A DNA stretch of 64,000 bases from Vulcanimicrobiota bacterium (lineage in GTDB: Bacteria > Vulcanimicrobiota > Xenobia > Xenobiales > JADMJV01): the NCBI GenBank assembly GCA_019637395.1, contig JAHBVR010000006.1:62001-126000 (forward strand), in the 5' to 3' direction. Each line of letters begins with the position of its first letter. Positions within the stretch are counted from its first letter, which is position 1. Below, one piece after another: positions 25,210 to 34,276 of this stretch. Below the pieces are notes generated by a model. The model was not told the DNA's origin. It searched no databases and saw only the letters and a program-made list of their open reading frames with translations. A program made the position numbers and the translations under genes.

Positions 25210-27270
25210 GTGGAACGTACAAGCCGTGGTAAGAAAGAAGTGAACTACCGGCAGGGTTGGCCGCTGCTTATAATACTGGGGGCGCTGATTTTTCTGCATT
25301 CCCCAGGCCTTTTGGATGCCAAAGTCTATGGCGACGAAGACGTCCTGGCCGTCTTTTTCGTCGATAAATACCGGCTACACAGACTTTGGCTCGGGCAGGA
25401 GGCCTGGAGCTTCTGGGACCCCCAGCCGTTTTTAGGCATGCCTCGGCTGGCCAACGTTCAAATGGCCTGGTTTGCTCCCGACTGTCTATTCTTCGGCATT
25501 CTCCATCCTCTGACAGCCTGGCGGATCTACCCGTTCATCGGCGACCTGTGCTTACTCAGCGCCGCTTTCTTCCTCCTCCGCGCCCGCCTATCGGTACCCG
25601 CCGCCTGGATGGGGGCGGGCTTCTATGCCTTGACCGGCGATTGTCTGAAGGTAGCCCAGGACGAACACACAAAGTCTGCCGTCATCGCCTTTCTCCTGCT
25701 GCTGGGAGCCCAACAGCATTGGCTGAATAGCGGACGCCGGCGCTTCCTGGTGGTGCTGGCTCTGGCCGCCTATTGGCACCTGAGCACCGGTTCCGCTTCC
25801 CAACTCTACTACCAATTCCTGACTTTGCCGCTCTTCTGCCTGCTTCAGTTCCGCGAGGCGGACAAAGCCAGTCGCTGGAGCAGAGCGGCCCTGGCCGGAC
25901 TGACTTTGGTGGGAGCGAGCCTGGTGGGCCTCTTTCCCTGGTTCCCTCTGACCGAGTGGTCGGCCCACGGCTCACGGGCATTGATGGGCGGTAGCAATTT
26001 CGCCGAGGCCTACCGGCTGAACGGGAGCGAACTGGTGCGGGTCTTTGTCAGCGAATTGACCGCTTTCGGGCCCCAATCCCTCATTGAGAACGGCGGCGGC
26101 TACGCGCTCAACGCCGGCTTCAGCGCCGCCTTGTTGGTCTTGGTGGCCTATGCCTGCGTTCGTGATCGTCGCTGCTGGCCGGCGGTCGCGCTGGCCGTGC
26201 TGGTAAGTTTGCAAATGCTAGGAGACCGGGGAGTTCTTCTGTGGATGCTTCACAAGCTGGTCCCCTATACTCAGCAAATTCGCGGACCTCATCGCTTCTT
26301 CTTCACCGGCGGCCTCCTTTGGGTCCAGGTGGCCGCCCTCGGTTTTGACCAAATGCTGCTGAAACGTCGCTGGTTAGCCTGGAGCCTGGGCTTTTGGGCG
26401 CTGGCCGTCAACCTCTGGATCATGGCTCCCCAGATTCGCGGTGCCTACCTGGAGGCCGCGGCCTTTGCAGGGCCTCCTCTGCCTCCCAACGGAGGCCAGC
26501 GCATGGCCGTCAACTTCGCGCCCAATCCCAAACCACCATTGCAATGGCTCCCCCATCCTCTTACCGAAGGCCGGCGCACCCTGATCATCCCGAATGTCAT
26601 CTGCGAGGCCAACTATTTCCGTGGGCTGCTCTACAGTCAATACGGAGAGCGTGCCCAGGAACTGCTGGCTGGCTTTGTCTACTCCTTCACGCCCATTCCT
26701 CCACGGCGACCGCAGCAGCCGTTGCTGCGCAGTTGGGGCTTGAGCTGGGTGCTGCAACCTCAGGGAGATCAGTTCGGCTGGCAATTCCTGGGAAGCAGTC
26801 CCCGCTACTGGACGGTGGTTCAGGTCGATTCGGCTCTAAACGAAGAAAGCGAGAACCTCTGGGCAGCGCGCTCCGATTGGAAACCATTCGAGCAGGCGTG
26901 CCTGAGGGGGAACGCGCCGGCGCTGGGAAAAACACCGGCCCGCATCCTTTCGGTTCACGAGCAGGCCGACCTGCAAATTATCGAGACGGACGGCGACGCC
27001 AGTCTACTCCTTTGCTCCGACAACTGGGATCCCGGCTGGGAATGCCTGATCGATGGAAAACCGGCCGAAGTCCTGCGCGCCAACGTGGCTCTCAAGGCTT
27101 GCCTGCTGCCACCCGGGCGCCACGAGGTGCGCTGGCGCTACCGTCTGCTCTGGCTGCCCAAAGCCGTCGCCAGCGCGGCGCTGGGTATATTGCTGTTGGG
27201 AAGTGTCGGACTGCTTGCCCGCAAAGCAGGAGCGGGCGCTACCGAGTCGTCTCCATCCAAATTGGTATAG
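25210..27270 (+). CDS. YfhO-like polytopic membrane protein
   Basis: A 686-residue protein with about twelve hydrophobic segments in the first 410 residues and one at the C-terminus. The block F-W-D-P-Q-P-F-L-G-M-P-R-L-A-N near residue 75 and the C-terminal D-N-W-D-P-G-W-E-C-L-I-D-G-K-P, then L-P-P-G-R-H-E-V-R-W-R-Y, are typical of the YfhO family. In Gram-positives YfhO helps glycosylate lipoteichoic acid; other members are GT-C-like. The GTG start has a weak ribosome-binding context; a second GTG at 25240 is an alternative. It is followed at once by the rpsO promoter. Confidence 0.83.
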   Translation: MERTSRGKKEVNYRQGWPLLIILGALIFLHSPGLLDAKVYGDEDVLAVFFVDKYRLHRLWLGQEAWSFWDPQPFLGMPRLANVQMAWFAPDCLFFGILHPLTAWRIYPFIGDLCLLSAAFFLLRARLSVPAAWMGAGFYALTGDCLKVAQDEHTKSAVIAFLLLLGAQQHWLNSGRRRFLVVLALAAYWHLSTGSASQLYYQFLTLPLFCLLQFREADKASRWSRAALAGLTLVGASLVGLFPWFPLTEWSAHGSRALMGGSNFAEAYRLNGSELVRVFVSELTAFGPQSLIENGGGYALNAGFSAALLVLVAYACVRDRRCWPAVALAVLVSLQMLGDRGVLLWMLHKLVPYTQQIRGPHRFFFTGGLLWVQVAALGFDQMLLKRRWLAWSLGFWALAVNLWIMAPQIRGAYLEAAAFAGPPLPPNGGQRMAVNFAPNPKPPLQWLPHPLTEGRRTLIIPNVICEANYFRGLLYSQYGERAQELLAGFVYSFTPIPPRRPQQPLLRSWGLSWVLQPQGDQFGWQFLGSSPRYWTVVQVDSALNEESENLWAARSDWKPFEQACLRGNAPALGKTPARILSVHEQADLQIIETDGDASLLLCSDNWDPGWECLIDGKPAEVLRANVALKACLLPPGRHEVRWRYRLLWLPKAVASAALGILLLGSVGLLARKAGAGATESSPSKLV

Positions 27271-27296
27271 ACGATTCCCAGGGTTAGTGTTATGAT
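27268..27296 (+). promoter_or_regulatory. Sigma70-type promoter for rpsO
   Basis: TAGACG (27268-27273), a 17-bp spacer, and TATGAT (27291-27296). The -10 matches 5 of 6 consensus bases and the -35 four of 6. The predicted start near 27303 gives a ~114-nt leader. The -35 overlaps the stop codon of the YfhO-like gene. Confidence 0.75.
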
Positions 27297-27382
27297 GCGG
27301 GCCGAGTTTTGCGAGACGAGCGGTGGCCTCCCACCCACGGTCTGGCCAGACAGCCGCCGGCAGGCCCGGCGAGCTAAATTGT

Positions 27383-27399
27383 ATGCGGGGTTTCCGCAT
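27383..27399 (+). promoter_or_regulatory. Hairpin next to the rpsO Shine-Dalgarno
   Basis: ATGCGG-GGTTT-CCGCAT forms a 6-bp stem ending two bases before GGAGG (27401-27405). In several bacteria S15 binds its own leader and blocks translation. A stem at this place is consistent with such autoregulation, but the E. coli pseudoknot is not obviously present. Confidence 0.45.
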
Positions 27400-27416
27400 C
27401 GGAGGTTAGTTTCAAC

Positions 27417-27674
27417 ATGCAACCCAAAAGTGAAGTTATCGAACAGCACCGCACCCACGACAAAGACACTGGTTCTCCCGAAGTCCAGGTCGCTATCTTG
27501 ACGGCGCGCATCAACCACCTGACCGGTCACCTGCAGAAGCACGCCAAGGATCACCACTCCCGCCGCGGCCTGCTTATGATGGTCGGCCAACGCCGCCGCC
27601 TTCTCAATTACCTGAAGAAGACCGAAGTAAAGCGTTACCGCACGCTGATCGAAAAACTCGGCATTCGCCGCTAA
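27417..27674 (+). CDS. rpsO: 30S ribosomal protein S15
   Basis: An 85-residue S15 with the family marks [18 protein letters not shown]-x-[22 protein letters not shown] and the C-terminal L-I-E-K-L-G-I-R. S15 binds the central domain of 16S rRNA early in 30S assembly. GGAGG at 27401-27405 precedes the ATG. The gene is followed by a terminator and then pnp, the order usual in bacteria. Confidence 0.97.
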   Translation: MQPKSEVIEQHRTHDKDTGSPEVQVAILTARINHLTGHLQKHAKDHHSRRGLLMMVGQRRRLLNYLKKTEVKRYRTLIEKLGIRR

Positions 27675-27688
27675 CCACGGCGGGCACC

Positions 27689-27726
27689 AAAGGGGCTGTC
27701 CCAGCGAGATAGGGGACAGCCCTTTT
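27689..27726 (+). terminator. Terminator/attenuator between rpsO and pnp
   Basis: A 13-pair stem with one bulged G (GGGCTGTCCC paired with GGGACAGCCC, flanked by AAA and TTTT). It should end most rpsO transcripts, with read-through into pnp. Confidence 0.85.
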
Positions 27727-27738
27727 GCCGCTTCTAAA

Positions 27739-27754
27739 GAGAGCTGCGGCTCTC
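27739..27754 (+). promoter_or_regulatory. Stem-loop in the pnp leader
   Basis: GAGAGC-TGCG-GCTCTC, a 6-bp perfect stem. A further CCAGG-ATC-CCTGG stem follows near 27761. In E. coli the pnp leader stem is an RNase III site used for autoregulation; a similar role here is only inferred from position. Confidence 0.4.
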
Positions 27755-27810
27755 CATCGCCAGGATCCCTGGGGGGTCCTTGTTCCCTACATTGATAGAG
27801 GTGAAATACA

Positions 27811-30609
27811 TTGAGTACAACGAAAACGGCTCCTCCAAAGACGGAGAAGCACTCAGTCGAAGTGGAAGTAGGCGGCAAGACCCTACGCTTCGAAACCGGC
27901 GAACTCGCCAAGCAGGCTGGCGGCGCCGCCCTGATGACCTACGGGGAAACGGTGGTGCTGGTCACGGCCACCGCCAATGCCAAGCCCAAGACGGGCGTCA
28001 GCTTCTTCCCGCTGACCGTCGACTATGAAGAAAAGATGTACGCGGCCGGTAAAATCCCGGGCGGCTGGATCAAGCGCGAAGGACGTGCCCCCGAGCGCTG
28101 CACGCTGACCTCGCGCCTCATCGACCGCCCCATTCGCCCGCTCTTCCCGGACGGATTCCGTAACGACACGCACGTGGTAGGCTTGACCATGTCGGTGGAC
28201 GGTGAAAACGAACCGGACGTCATCGCCATTTGCGGCGCCGGAGCCGCTCTGGCCCTCTCCGACATTCCCTTTGACGGTCCCGTGGCCGGCGTGCGCGTGG
28301 GCTACGTCGATGGCGAATTCGTCATCAATCCCACCCAGGAGCAAATCGAGAAGAGTTCGCTCAACCTGGTGGTAGCCGGAACCAAGGACTCGATCTGCAT
28401 GGTCGAAGCCGGCGCCTATGAGGTGTCCGAGCAACTGGTGCTGGAAGCCATCGAAGAAGCCCACGATACCATCAAAAAAATCGTGGCCGCCATTGAAAAG
28501 CTGGTGAAAAAAGCCGGTAAGCCCAAAAAAGAGTACCCTCTCTTTATCCCCGACAAGAACCTGGACGCGGCTTTCCGCAAGCACATGGGCAAAGCGGTGG
28601 CTAAGGGCATGCGCATCATCGACAAGAAAGAGCGCAACGACGCCTTCGCCGAGATCTCCAGGGAGGCCCTGGCCGAGAAGCTCGGTAAAGATAAGAACAA
28701 AGAAGAACTGCTGGCCATCCTGGCCGACGGCACGCGTGACGACTTCGACACCATCATGAAGAAGGTGCAGGAAGAAGAACTGATGACCATGATCGTGGAC
28801 GAAGGCGTTCGTCCCGATGGCCGCAAGACCACCGAGATCCGCAAGCTCTCGGCCCGCGTAGGTATCCTGCCGCGCACCCACGGCACCGGTCTCTTCACCC
28901 GCGGCCAGACTCAAATCCTGACGGTGGCCACCCTGGGCACGCTGGCCGAGGAACAGTCCTTCGACAACGTCATCGGCGAGGTTTCCCGCCGCTACATCCA
29001 CCAGTACAACTTCCCGCCCTTCTCGGTGGGCGAGGCCCGCTTCATGCGCGGTCCCGGCCGCCGCGAAATCGGTCACGGTGCTCTGGCGGAGCGCGCTCTG
29101 GTTCCGGTTATCCCGGACGAGAACGAATTTCCTTACACCCTGCGCATGGTCTCGGAAGCACTGGAATCCAACGGTTCCACCTCGATGGCCTCGGTGTGCG
29201 GCAGCACGCTGGCTTTGATGGACGCCGGTGTCCCCATCAAGGCTCCGGTGGGCGGCATCGCCATGGGCCTGGTGGCCAAGGGCGACAAGTTCGCCGTGCT
29301 GACCGACATCCAGGGCCTGGAAGACGCTCTTGGCGAGATGGACTTCAAGGTGGCCGGCACCCGCGAGGGTATCACGGCGCTGCAGATGGACATCAAGCTC
29401 AAAGGGGTCTCCGGCGAAGTGCTGCGCCAGGCTCTGGATCAGGCTCGCGACGCCCGTATGATCATCCTCGACGTCATCGAGGCAGCTCTGCCGGCTCCGC
29501 GCGCCGAAATCTCGCCGCGCGCGCCGCACATCACTTCCTTCATCATCAACCCGGAGAAGATCAAGGACGTCATCGGACCTGGCGGCAAAACCATCAACCG
29601 CATCATCGCCGAGACGGGCGTGAAGATCGACATCGAATCCGATGGCCGCGTCTTTGTCGCCTCAATCAACCGCGAGATGGTGGAACGGGCCAAGAAGATC
29701 GTCGAGGATCTGACCCGCGACATCGAAGTAGGAGCCGTGTTTACGGGCGCCGTGATGCGCCTGATGAACTTCGGCGCCTTCGTCGAAGTGGTACCTGGTA
29801 AGGAGGGGTTGCTGCACGTTTCGCAGCTCAAGCCCTATCACGTAGGCCGGGTCGAAGACGTGGTCAAGGTCGGCGACATGATCACCTTCCGCGTGGAAGA
29901 GATCGACTCGATGGGCCGCCTCAACCTGTCGCGCAAAGGCCTCTTCACCGAAGAAGAACTGGCCGAGGCCGAAACCAAGAACGCCAACCGCCCCCCGCGC
30001 GAAGAGCGGGGAGATCGCGGTGACCGCGGTGATCGGGGTGACCGCGGCGATCGAGGTGATCGGGGCGACCGTGGAGAGCGCGGGGACCGTGGCCCTCGTG
30101 GCGGCGGTGACCGTGGCGAGCGCGGACCTCGTGGTGGCGACCGGAACGGTCGTGATCGCGGTGACCGCGGAGGAGATCGGGGCGACCGTGGAGCGGCCGA
30201 GTCTCGTCCACCGCGCGACTTCACTCAGGAGCGTCCGGTGCGGGAACGCGAAGAGCGAGCTCCTCGCGAAGAACGTCCGCGAGACGACCGCCCCCGCGCT
30301 CGCGATGAGCGCCCTCGTGATGACCGCCCCCGTGCGCCTCGCGAGGACCGTGCGCCTCGGGAAGATCGCGCCCCGCGCGAGGACCGCCGTCCGGCCCCTC
30401 GCTCGGACCGTCCTCGGGAGGATCGGGCTCCGCGGGAAGATCGCGGTCCCCGCGAGGATCGTTCGCGCCCCCTCAGCAGCGGTGCGCCCCGCGTAGAACT
30501 TCCCCCGAGTCTACGCGGTGGTTCGGGTAGCAGCTCGGGCTCGGCCCCGGCCAGCGAAAGCGGCCGCCGCACGGCTCGCCGCCGCCCGGCTCGCGACGAC
30601 AAAGAATAG
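27811..30609 (+). CDS. pnp: Polyribonucleotide nucleotidyltransferase (PNPase)
   Basis: PNPase degrades RNA 3' to 5' using phosphate. This 932-residue version is longer than the usual ~700. The two RNase PH domains are intact, with F-F-P-L-T-V-D-Y, R-E-G-R-A-P-E in the first and the second core L-P-R-T-H-G-T-G-L-F-T-R-G-Q-T-Q, D-I-Q-G-L-E-D and M-D-I-K catalytic segments near residue 520. The KH domain (I-G-P-G-G-K-T-I-N-R-I-I) and S1 domain (G-A-F-V-E-V-V-P-G-K-E-G-L-L-H) follow. The last ~200 residues are an Arg/Asp/Gly/Pro-rich tail of R-G-D and R-E-D-R-A-P repeats. The start is TTG after GAGGTG. The tail is probably disordered and may bind RNA or other degradosome proteins. Confidence 0.96.
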   Translation: MSTTKTAPPKTEKHSVEVEVGGKTLRFETGELAKQAGGAALMTYGETVVLVTATANAKPKTGVSFFPLTVDYEEKMYAAGKIPGGWIKREGRAPERCTLTSRLIDRPIRPLFPDGFRNDTHVVGLTMSVDGENEPDVIAICGAGAALALSDIPFDGPVAGVRVGYVDGEFVINPTQEQIEKSSLNLVVAGTKDSICMVEAGAYEVSEQLVLEAIEEAHDTIKKIVAAIEKLVKKAGKPKKEYPLFIPDKNLDAAFRKHMGKAVAKGMRIIDKKERNDAFAEISREALAEKLGKDKNKEELLAILADGTRDDFDTIMKKVQEEELMTMIVDEGVRPDGRKTTEIRKLSARVGILPRTHGTGLFTRGQTQILTVATLGTLAEEQSFDNVIGEVSRRYIHQYNFPPFSVGEARFMRGPGRREIGHGALAERALVPVIPDENEFPYTLRMVSEALESNGSTSMASVCGSTLALMDAGVPIKAPVGGIAMGLVAKGDKFAVLTDIQGLEDALGEMDFKVAGTREGITALQMDIKLKGVSGEVLRQALDQARDARMIILDVIEAALPAPRAEISPRAPHITSFIINPEKIKDVIGPGGKTINRIIAETGVKIDIESDGRVFVASINREMVERAKKIVEDLTRDIEVGAVFTGAVMRLMNFGAFVEVVPGKEGLLHVSQLKPYHVGRVEDVVKVGDMITFRVEEIDSMGRLNLSRKGLFTEEELAEAETKNANRPPREERGDRGDRGDRGDRGDRGDRGDRGERGDRGPRGGGDRGERGPRGGDRNGRDRGDRGGDRGDRGAAESRPPRDFTQERPVREREERAPREERPRDDRPRARDERPRDDRPRAPREDRAPREDRAPREDRRPAPRSDRPREDRAPREDRGPREDRSRPLSSGAPRVELPPSLRGGSGSSSGSAPASESGRRTARRRPARDDKE
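29998..30470 (+). repeat. Low-complexity repeat region in the pnp tail
   Basis: In-frame repeats encode R-G-D triplets (about 30010-30200, unit 9 bp such as GATCGCGGT and variants) and then P-R-E-D-R-A/P-R-D-D-R units (about 30240-30460). Synonymous codon variation between the units implies selection on the amino acids and not a recent slippage event. Confidence 0.85.
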
Positions 30610-30615
30610 CAGGGC

Positions 30616-32739
30616 ATGCCGACGAAGAGCGGACCCGATTCCCAAGTATTCTTGGAGCGGGTCCGCTCTTTTTTTCTGCGGAGACTGCCTCTACGGCCAG
30701 ACTACGAGGAACGCCCCGAGCAGTTGGAAATGGCCCTGGATGTAGCCCGCGCTCTGGCCGAGGAAGAACTGCTGGTGGTCGAAGCTGGTACAGGCACAGG
30801 CAAATCCCTGGCCTACCTGATCCCCTGTCTGCTCTGGTCTTTTGAACACGGACAACCGGTCATCATCTCCACCCGCACCCTCAATCTGCAGCAGCAGTTA
30901 TTGGAGAAGGACATCCCTCTGCTCCGCCAGTTGCTGGACCAGCCGTTTCGCGCCACAGCCGCGCGCGGCTGGTCTAATTACGTCTGCCTGCGCCGCCTGG
31001 ACAGCCAGCAAAACAGCCAACAGCTCACTCCAGAATTAGCCCAGGAGGCGGGAGAGCTGGCGGAAATCTTGAGCCTGGGAGCCTCTGGAGTTCGTCAGAA
31101 GCTTCCCGTCAGCGACGCGCTTTGGAGTCTGGTGCAGGCTGATTCCCACGCCTGCAACCGCCAGCTTTGCCCCCACTATCAGGAATGCTATCTGTTCCGG
31201 GAACGACGTGAAATGGAACGATCGGAGCTGATCATCGCCAACCACTCGCTGGTCATGGCCGATGTCGCGCTCCGGGCCAATGGCGCTCAAGGAATTCTCC
31301 CCAAGCCCGCTTGCTGGGTGCTGGACGAAGGCCATCACCTGGAAGAGGTGGCCAATGACCATCTGGGACGTTCTCTTTCGCTGGCCGACCTGCAACGACT
31401 GCGCCAGAATGTCTTCGATCCCAAAGGCAAAGTCAACGACGCCGGCTGGCTGCCTCTGCTGCGCGACCGCCTGAGCAAGGCCGACCAACGCGCTCGCTTG
31501 TTGGAATGTCTGGACCGGGGCCTGCTGGTTTCCCTGCCCGGCTTTTACCAGGTGGGCGAGGAGTTTTTCTACGGGCTGACCCAGTCCATTCTGGCCGCCG
31601 GTTTAACCGAAGTGGGCGCGCGCGCCACCCTCAACTCAGATTTCTTCCATACTCCGGAAGGCGAGGAGTGCCGGCGCCTTTCCGAGCAGTGGGCGGCGCA
31701 CCTGGAGCATGTGGAGAGCGGCGCGCGCGATTTACACCGCCTGCTCACCGACCTGGAGTTGGAAGCCACTCAAGGCGGCCTGGTCGAGCTTCAGTCCTTG
31801 ATCGAGCGAGTCAAAACCTTGCGCGCCAACCTGGAATTCTGCCTCTTTCCCGACTCGGGAGACTGGGTTTACTGGGCCGTGGCCACCACCAACAACGCCA
31901 CGCTGGGAGCCACTCCTTTGGACGTGGGAGAACGACTGGCGGCTGAGTTCTTTGCGCCGGCCCGCTCGATGGTACTGACTTCAGCCACGCTGGCGGTGGG
32001 TAAAGACCTGGACTTTTACGAAAAGCGGGTCGGCCTGGACCATCATCAGAATCGGGTGGCGCGCCGCCTGCTGGACAGTCCCTTCGACTACCGTCAAAAT
32101 GCCTACCTGGGCGTGGCCACCGACCTGATGGATCCAAATCGAGCGGATTTTTGGGAACGCAGCAGCCAGGCTTTGCTGTGGCTGCTACAGCAACTGGGGG
32201 GGCGCACCTTTCTCCTGACCACCTCCTACTCCAGCCTGCGCCTGGCCCGGGATCGTCTGGCTCCGGCCCTGGCCCAACTGGGCATTCGCGTGCTGGCCCA
32301 AGGTCAGGCACCGCCCGGCCTGCTGCTCGAGGAATTCCGCCGCGACTCGCGCTCGTTGCTGATCGGGGCCGATTCCTTCTGGGAGGGTGTGGACGTGGTC
32401 GGCGACGACCTCTCCTGCATTCTGATTACCCGTTTGCCTTTTCGCGTCCCCAATGATCCACTGGTTCAGGCTCATTGCCGGCGCCTCGAAGAAGACGGAC
32501 TGAGTTCCTTCCGGCACTATCAACTGCCGCAAGCGATTTTGCGCTTCCGCCAGGGTTTCGGACGGCTCATCCGCAGCCAGAAAGATCGCGGAATGGTGCT
32601 GGTGCTGGACTCCCGGCTTTACCATAAAGCCTATGGGGCGGAATTTTTAGGCGCCCTGCCGGCTTGTAACCGGCGGGCAGGTCGCCTTGCCGGCTTGGTC
32701 CAAGATGCAATCAAGTGGTTGAAGGGTTTTGATTCATGA
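30616..32739 (+). CDS. DinG/XPD-type ATP-dependent DNA helicase
   Basis: A 707-residue superfamily 2 helicase. Walker A is E-A-G-T-G-T-G-K-S-L-A-Y near residue 57, the DEAH-type box is L-D-E-G-H-H near 237, and late motifs include S-F-W-E-G-V-D-V-V-G near 590 and Q-G-F-G-R-L-I-R near 655. Four cysteines (N-Y-V-C, A-C-N, L-C-P, E-C-Y; residues ~120-190) fit the Fe-S cluster of DinG. DinG unwinds D-loops, R-loops and forked DNA. The N-terminal start is uncertain: the ATG and the TTG at 30652 both lie in or before a strong terminator hairpin, while the R-P-E-Q motif needed for ATP binding begins soon after it. The stop overlaps the next gene by 4 bp. Confidence 0.9.
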   Translation: MPTKSGPDSQVFLERVRSFFLRRLPLRPDYEERPEQLEMALDVARALAEEELLVVEAGTGTGKSLAYLIPCLLWSFEHGQPVIISTRTLNLQQQLLEKDIPLLRQLLDQPFRATAARGWSNYVCLRRLDSQQNSQQLTPELAQEAGELAEILSLGASGVRQKLPVSDALWSLVQADSHACNRQLCPHYQECYLFRERREMERSELIIANHSLVMADVALRANGAQGILPKPACWVLDEGHHLEEVANDHLGRSLSLADLQRLRQNVFDPKGKVNDAGWLPLLRDRLSKADQRARLLECLDRGLLVSLPGFYQVGEEFFYGLTQSILAAGLTEVGARATLNSDFFHTPEGEECRRLSEQWAAHLEHVESGARDLHRLLTDLELEATQGGLVELQSLIERVKTLRANLEFCLFPDSGDWVYWAVATTNNATLGATPLDVGERLAAEFFAPARSMVLTSATLAVGKDLDFYEKRVGLDHHQNRVARRLLDSPFDYRQNAYLGVATDLMDPNRADFWERSSQALLWLLQQLGGRTFLLTTSYSSLRLARDRLAPALAQLGIRVLAQGQAPPGLLLEEFRRDSRSLLIGADSFWEGVDVVGDDLSCILITRLPFRVPNDPLVQAHCRRLEEDGLSSFRHYQLPQAILRFRQGFGRLIRSQKDRGMVLVLDSRLYHKAYGAEFLGALPACNRRAGRLAGLVQDAIKWLKGFDS
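30626..30675 (+). terminator. Strong intrinsic terminator inside the 5' end of dinG
   Basis: AGAGCGGACCCG and CGGGTCCGCTCT form a perfect 12-bp stem (30626-30637 with 30658-30669). A second inner stem, CCAAG-TATT-CTTGG, sits in the loop, and seven or more T residues follow. It lies 17 bp after the pnp stop and so should end pnp mRNA, yet it is within the helicase reading frame. Confidence 0.9.
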
Positions 32740-33362
32740 AACTGTCCTTGTTCAGTGTGCTGCTGGTGCTGACCGCCCTACCCGGCTGGAGCACCGAAAC
32801 GGTCGAGAAAATCTTCGAGAAGGCCAAAGCCGTCAATCCGGGTCTGCAGGACTCGACCGCCGACATGAGCGTGGAGATTACCGCGGTGCTCGGCTTCATT
32901 CCCTACAAGACAGCGGCCACCGGCAAGTACTACCACAAGCAGCCCGATAAGAACAAACTGGACCTGGAAAAGGCGCCCAGCTGGCTGAAAAAATATCCCC
33001 AGGTGTTCGGCTATAAGCTGCCCGATCTGACTCGCTACAACGTGCTGAAGCTTCAAGAAACCGACCTGCGCGGCAACCCCGTCTACCGAATCCAGTTGGT
33101 TCCCAAGCAACATACCAACGACATCACCAACATCGATATCTACTTCAACCGCAATGATTATTCCGTGCCCAAGTTCGACACTTTTTACAACAAGGGCCAT
33201 CTCTATGTCGATATGGACTACACCAGGACCGGCCAGTTCGTCGTCTGCGACAAATTAAACGCCGACTTCGAGTTCCCCAATATTACGGCCACCGCCTCGG
33301 CGACTTACTCCAACTATCTCTTTAACCAAAAACTCCCGGATTCGATGTTCGCAGCCAAATGA
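32736..33362 (+). CDS. Exported protein, LolA/outer-membrane-lipoprotein-sorting-like
   Basis: A 208-residue protein with a signal peptide (M-K-L-S-L-F-S-V-L-L-V-L-T-A-L-P-G-W-S). The mature part is a continuous beta-rich domain with alternating charged and aromatic strands (Y-K-T-A-A-T-G-K-Y-Y-H-K; V-Y-R-I-Q-L-V-P-K; I-D-I-Y-F-N-R-N-D-Y-S-V). This pattern recalls the LolA/LppX-type half-barrel that carries lipid. No lipobox cysteine is present. The ATG overlaps the helicase stop (ATGA), and the next membrane gene overlaps this stop by 4 bp. Function remains a suggestion. Confidence 0.6.
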   Translation: MKLSLFSVLLVLTALPGWSTETVEKIFEKAKAVNPGLQDSTADMSVEITAVLGFIPYKTAATGKYYHKQPDKNKLDLEKAPSWLKKYPQVFGYKLPDLTRYNVLKLQETDLRGNPVYRIQLVPKQHTNDITNIDIYFNRNDYSVPKFDTFYNKGHLYVDMDYTRTGQFVVCDKLNADFEFPNITATASATYSNYLFNQKLPDSMFAAK

Positions 33363-34276
33363 ATCGCTTCTTGGGCTGGGTGGCCTGGCTCGGGCAACTG
33401 CGCAAGCAGGCCATTCCTCCCCATTTGCTGCTGCTGGTCATATGCATGAGCGGCTTCACCTGGGGGCTCGGTAACTATCTGGAAGCCAGCCAAAACGGCG
33501 GCCACCCCCAGGTTCTGACCCAACTACAACTGCTGGAACAGGGCGCCCAACAGAGCTACGTGCAGATCAACGGCACCGTGCTGGCGGACGGTCAGCTGGC
33601 GGGGGAAGACCATACCGTTTACCTGCCCCTGCTGGAAGAGGCCAACAAAGTAGTTACTTATGTCAGGTTGCCGGAAACCGGCCAGATGCCCCAGGCCGGC
33701 GTGACTTACCAGTTGAGCGGACTGGTCAGTTTTGTGAACGCCGAGCTGGAGAAAAAACTGCCCAAGGATCAACCGGGTCTGCGCTTCAACCGAAACCAAT
33801 ACCTCAATTACGGAGAACGCCCGGCCCATCCGCGCTGGGCGGTCGCCGCCATGCTCATCAGCCTGCTCTGTTCCTGGCCTTTGCTGGTGACCTGGTTCAG
33901 CCACTACCTGGTCTTCCAGACGGTGGCCCTGACTGACGGCGACAAACCGGCCAAGAAACTCGGAAAAATCTGGGCCAGCGCCCGTTTTTTCCGAGGCAAG
34001 AAAGAGAAGCAGCGCTTTCTGGAAGCCCCGGCCAGCCTGACCCAAAAGGAAGGCGAGTGGGTGCTGGAACTGGAGGGGGAATGGCAGGCTCGCTTCGACC
34101 AGGCGCACAACGTAAAGGCGGGCACGCTCTTTCTGGGCTCCCAGGAGCGGCCCGCCTTACGCTTTGACGCCCTCGAGAAGACCCGCGGGAAACATCAATC
34201 CTTCGTGCTCACTTTCGCAAATGAAGCAGAACGGCTGCTAGCCTATCAGACTATTTCGAACGCAACGACACCTTAA
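33359..34276 (+). CDS. Membrane protein with two transmembrane segments
   Basis: A 305-residue protein I do not recognise. One hydrophobic segment is near residues 22-42 and one near 160-180. About 115 residues between them would be outside the membrane and may be OB-like (Y-V-Q-I-N-G-T-V-L-A-D-G-Q-L near the start). The C-terminal ~120 residues are cytoplasmic and basic, with strands such as E-W-V-L-E-L-E-G-E-W. It follows the LolA-like gene with a 4-bp overlap, and its 3' end overlaps the convergent gene at 34251 by 26 bp. Confidence 0.6.
   Translation: MNRFLGWVAWLGQLRKQAIPPHLLLLVICMSGFTWGLGNYLEASQNGGHPQVLTQLQLLEQGAQQSYVQINGTVLADGQLAGEDHTVYLPLLEEANKVVTYVRLPETGQMPQAGVTYQLSGLVSFVNAELEKKLPKDQPGLRFNRNQYLNYGERPAHPRWAVAAMLISLLCSWPLLVTWFSHYLVFQTVALTDGDKPAKKLGKIWASARFFRGKKEKQRFLEAPASLTQKEGEWVLELEGEWQARFDQAHNVKAGTLFLGSQERPALRFDALEKTRGKHQSFVLTFANEAERLLAYQTISNATTP

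Noticed and set aside
27883-29529. 548-codon minus-strand open frame inside pnp
   Set aside because: It is long only because of codon bias in the PNPase gene. The residues (His/Gly/Val/Asp-rich) are typical of an antisense shadow.
29998-30470. CRISPR-like repetition in the pnp tail
   Set aside because: The repeats are in-frame codons with no unique spacers, so this is a coding low-complexity region.
30020-30496. Alternative frame across the pnp repeat tail
   Set aside because: Low-complexity DNA keeps all frames open; the frame that continues the KH and S1 domains is the real one.
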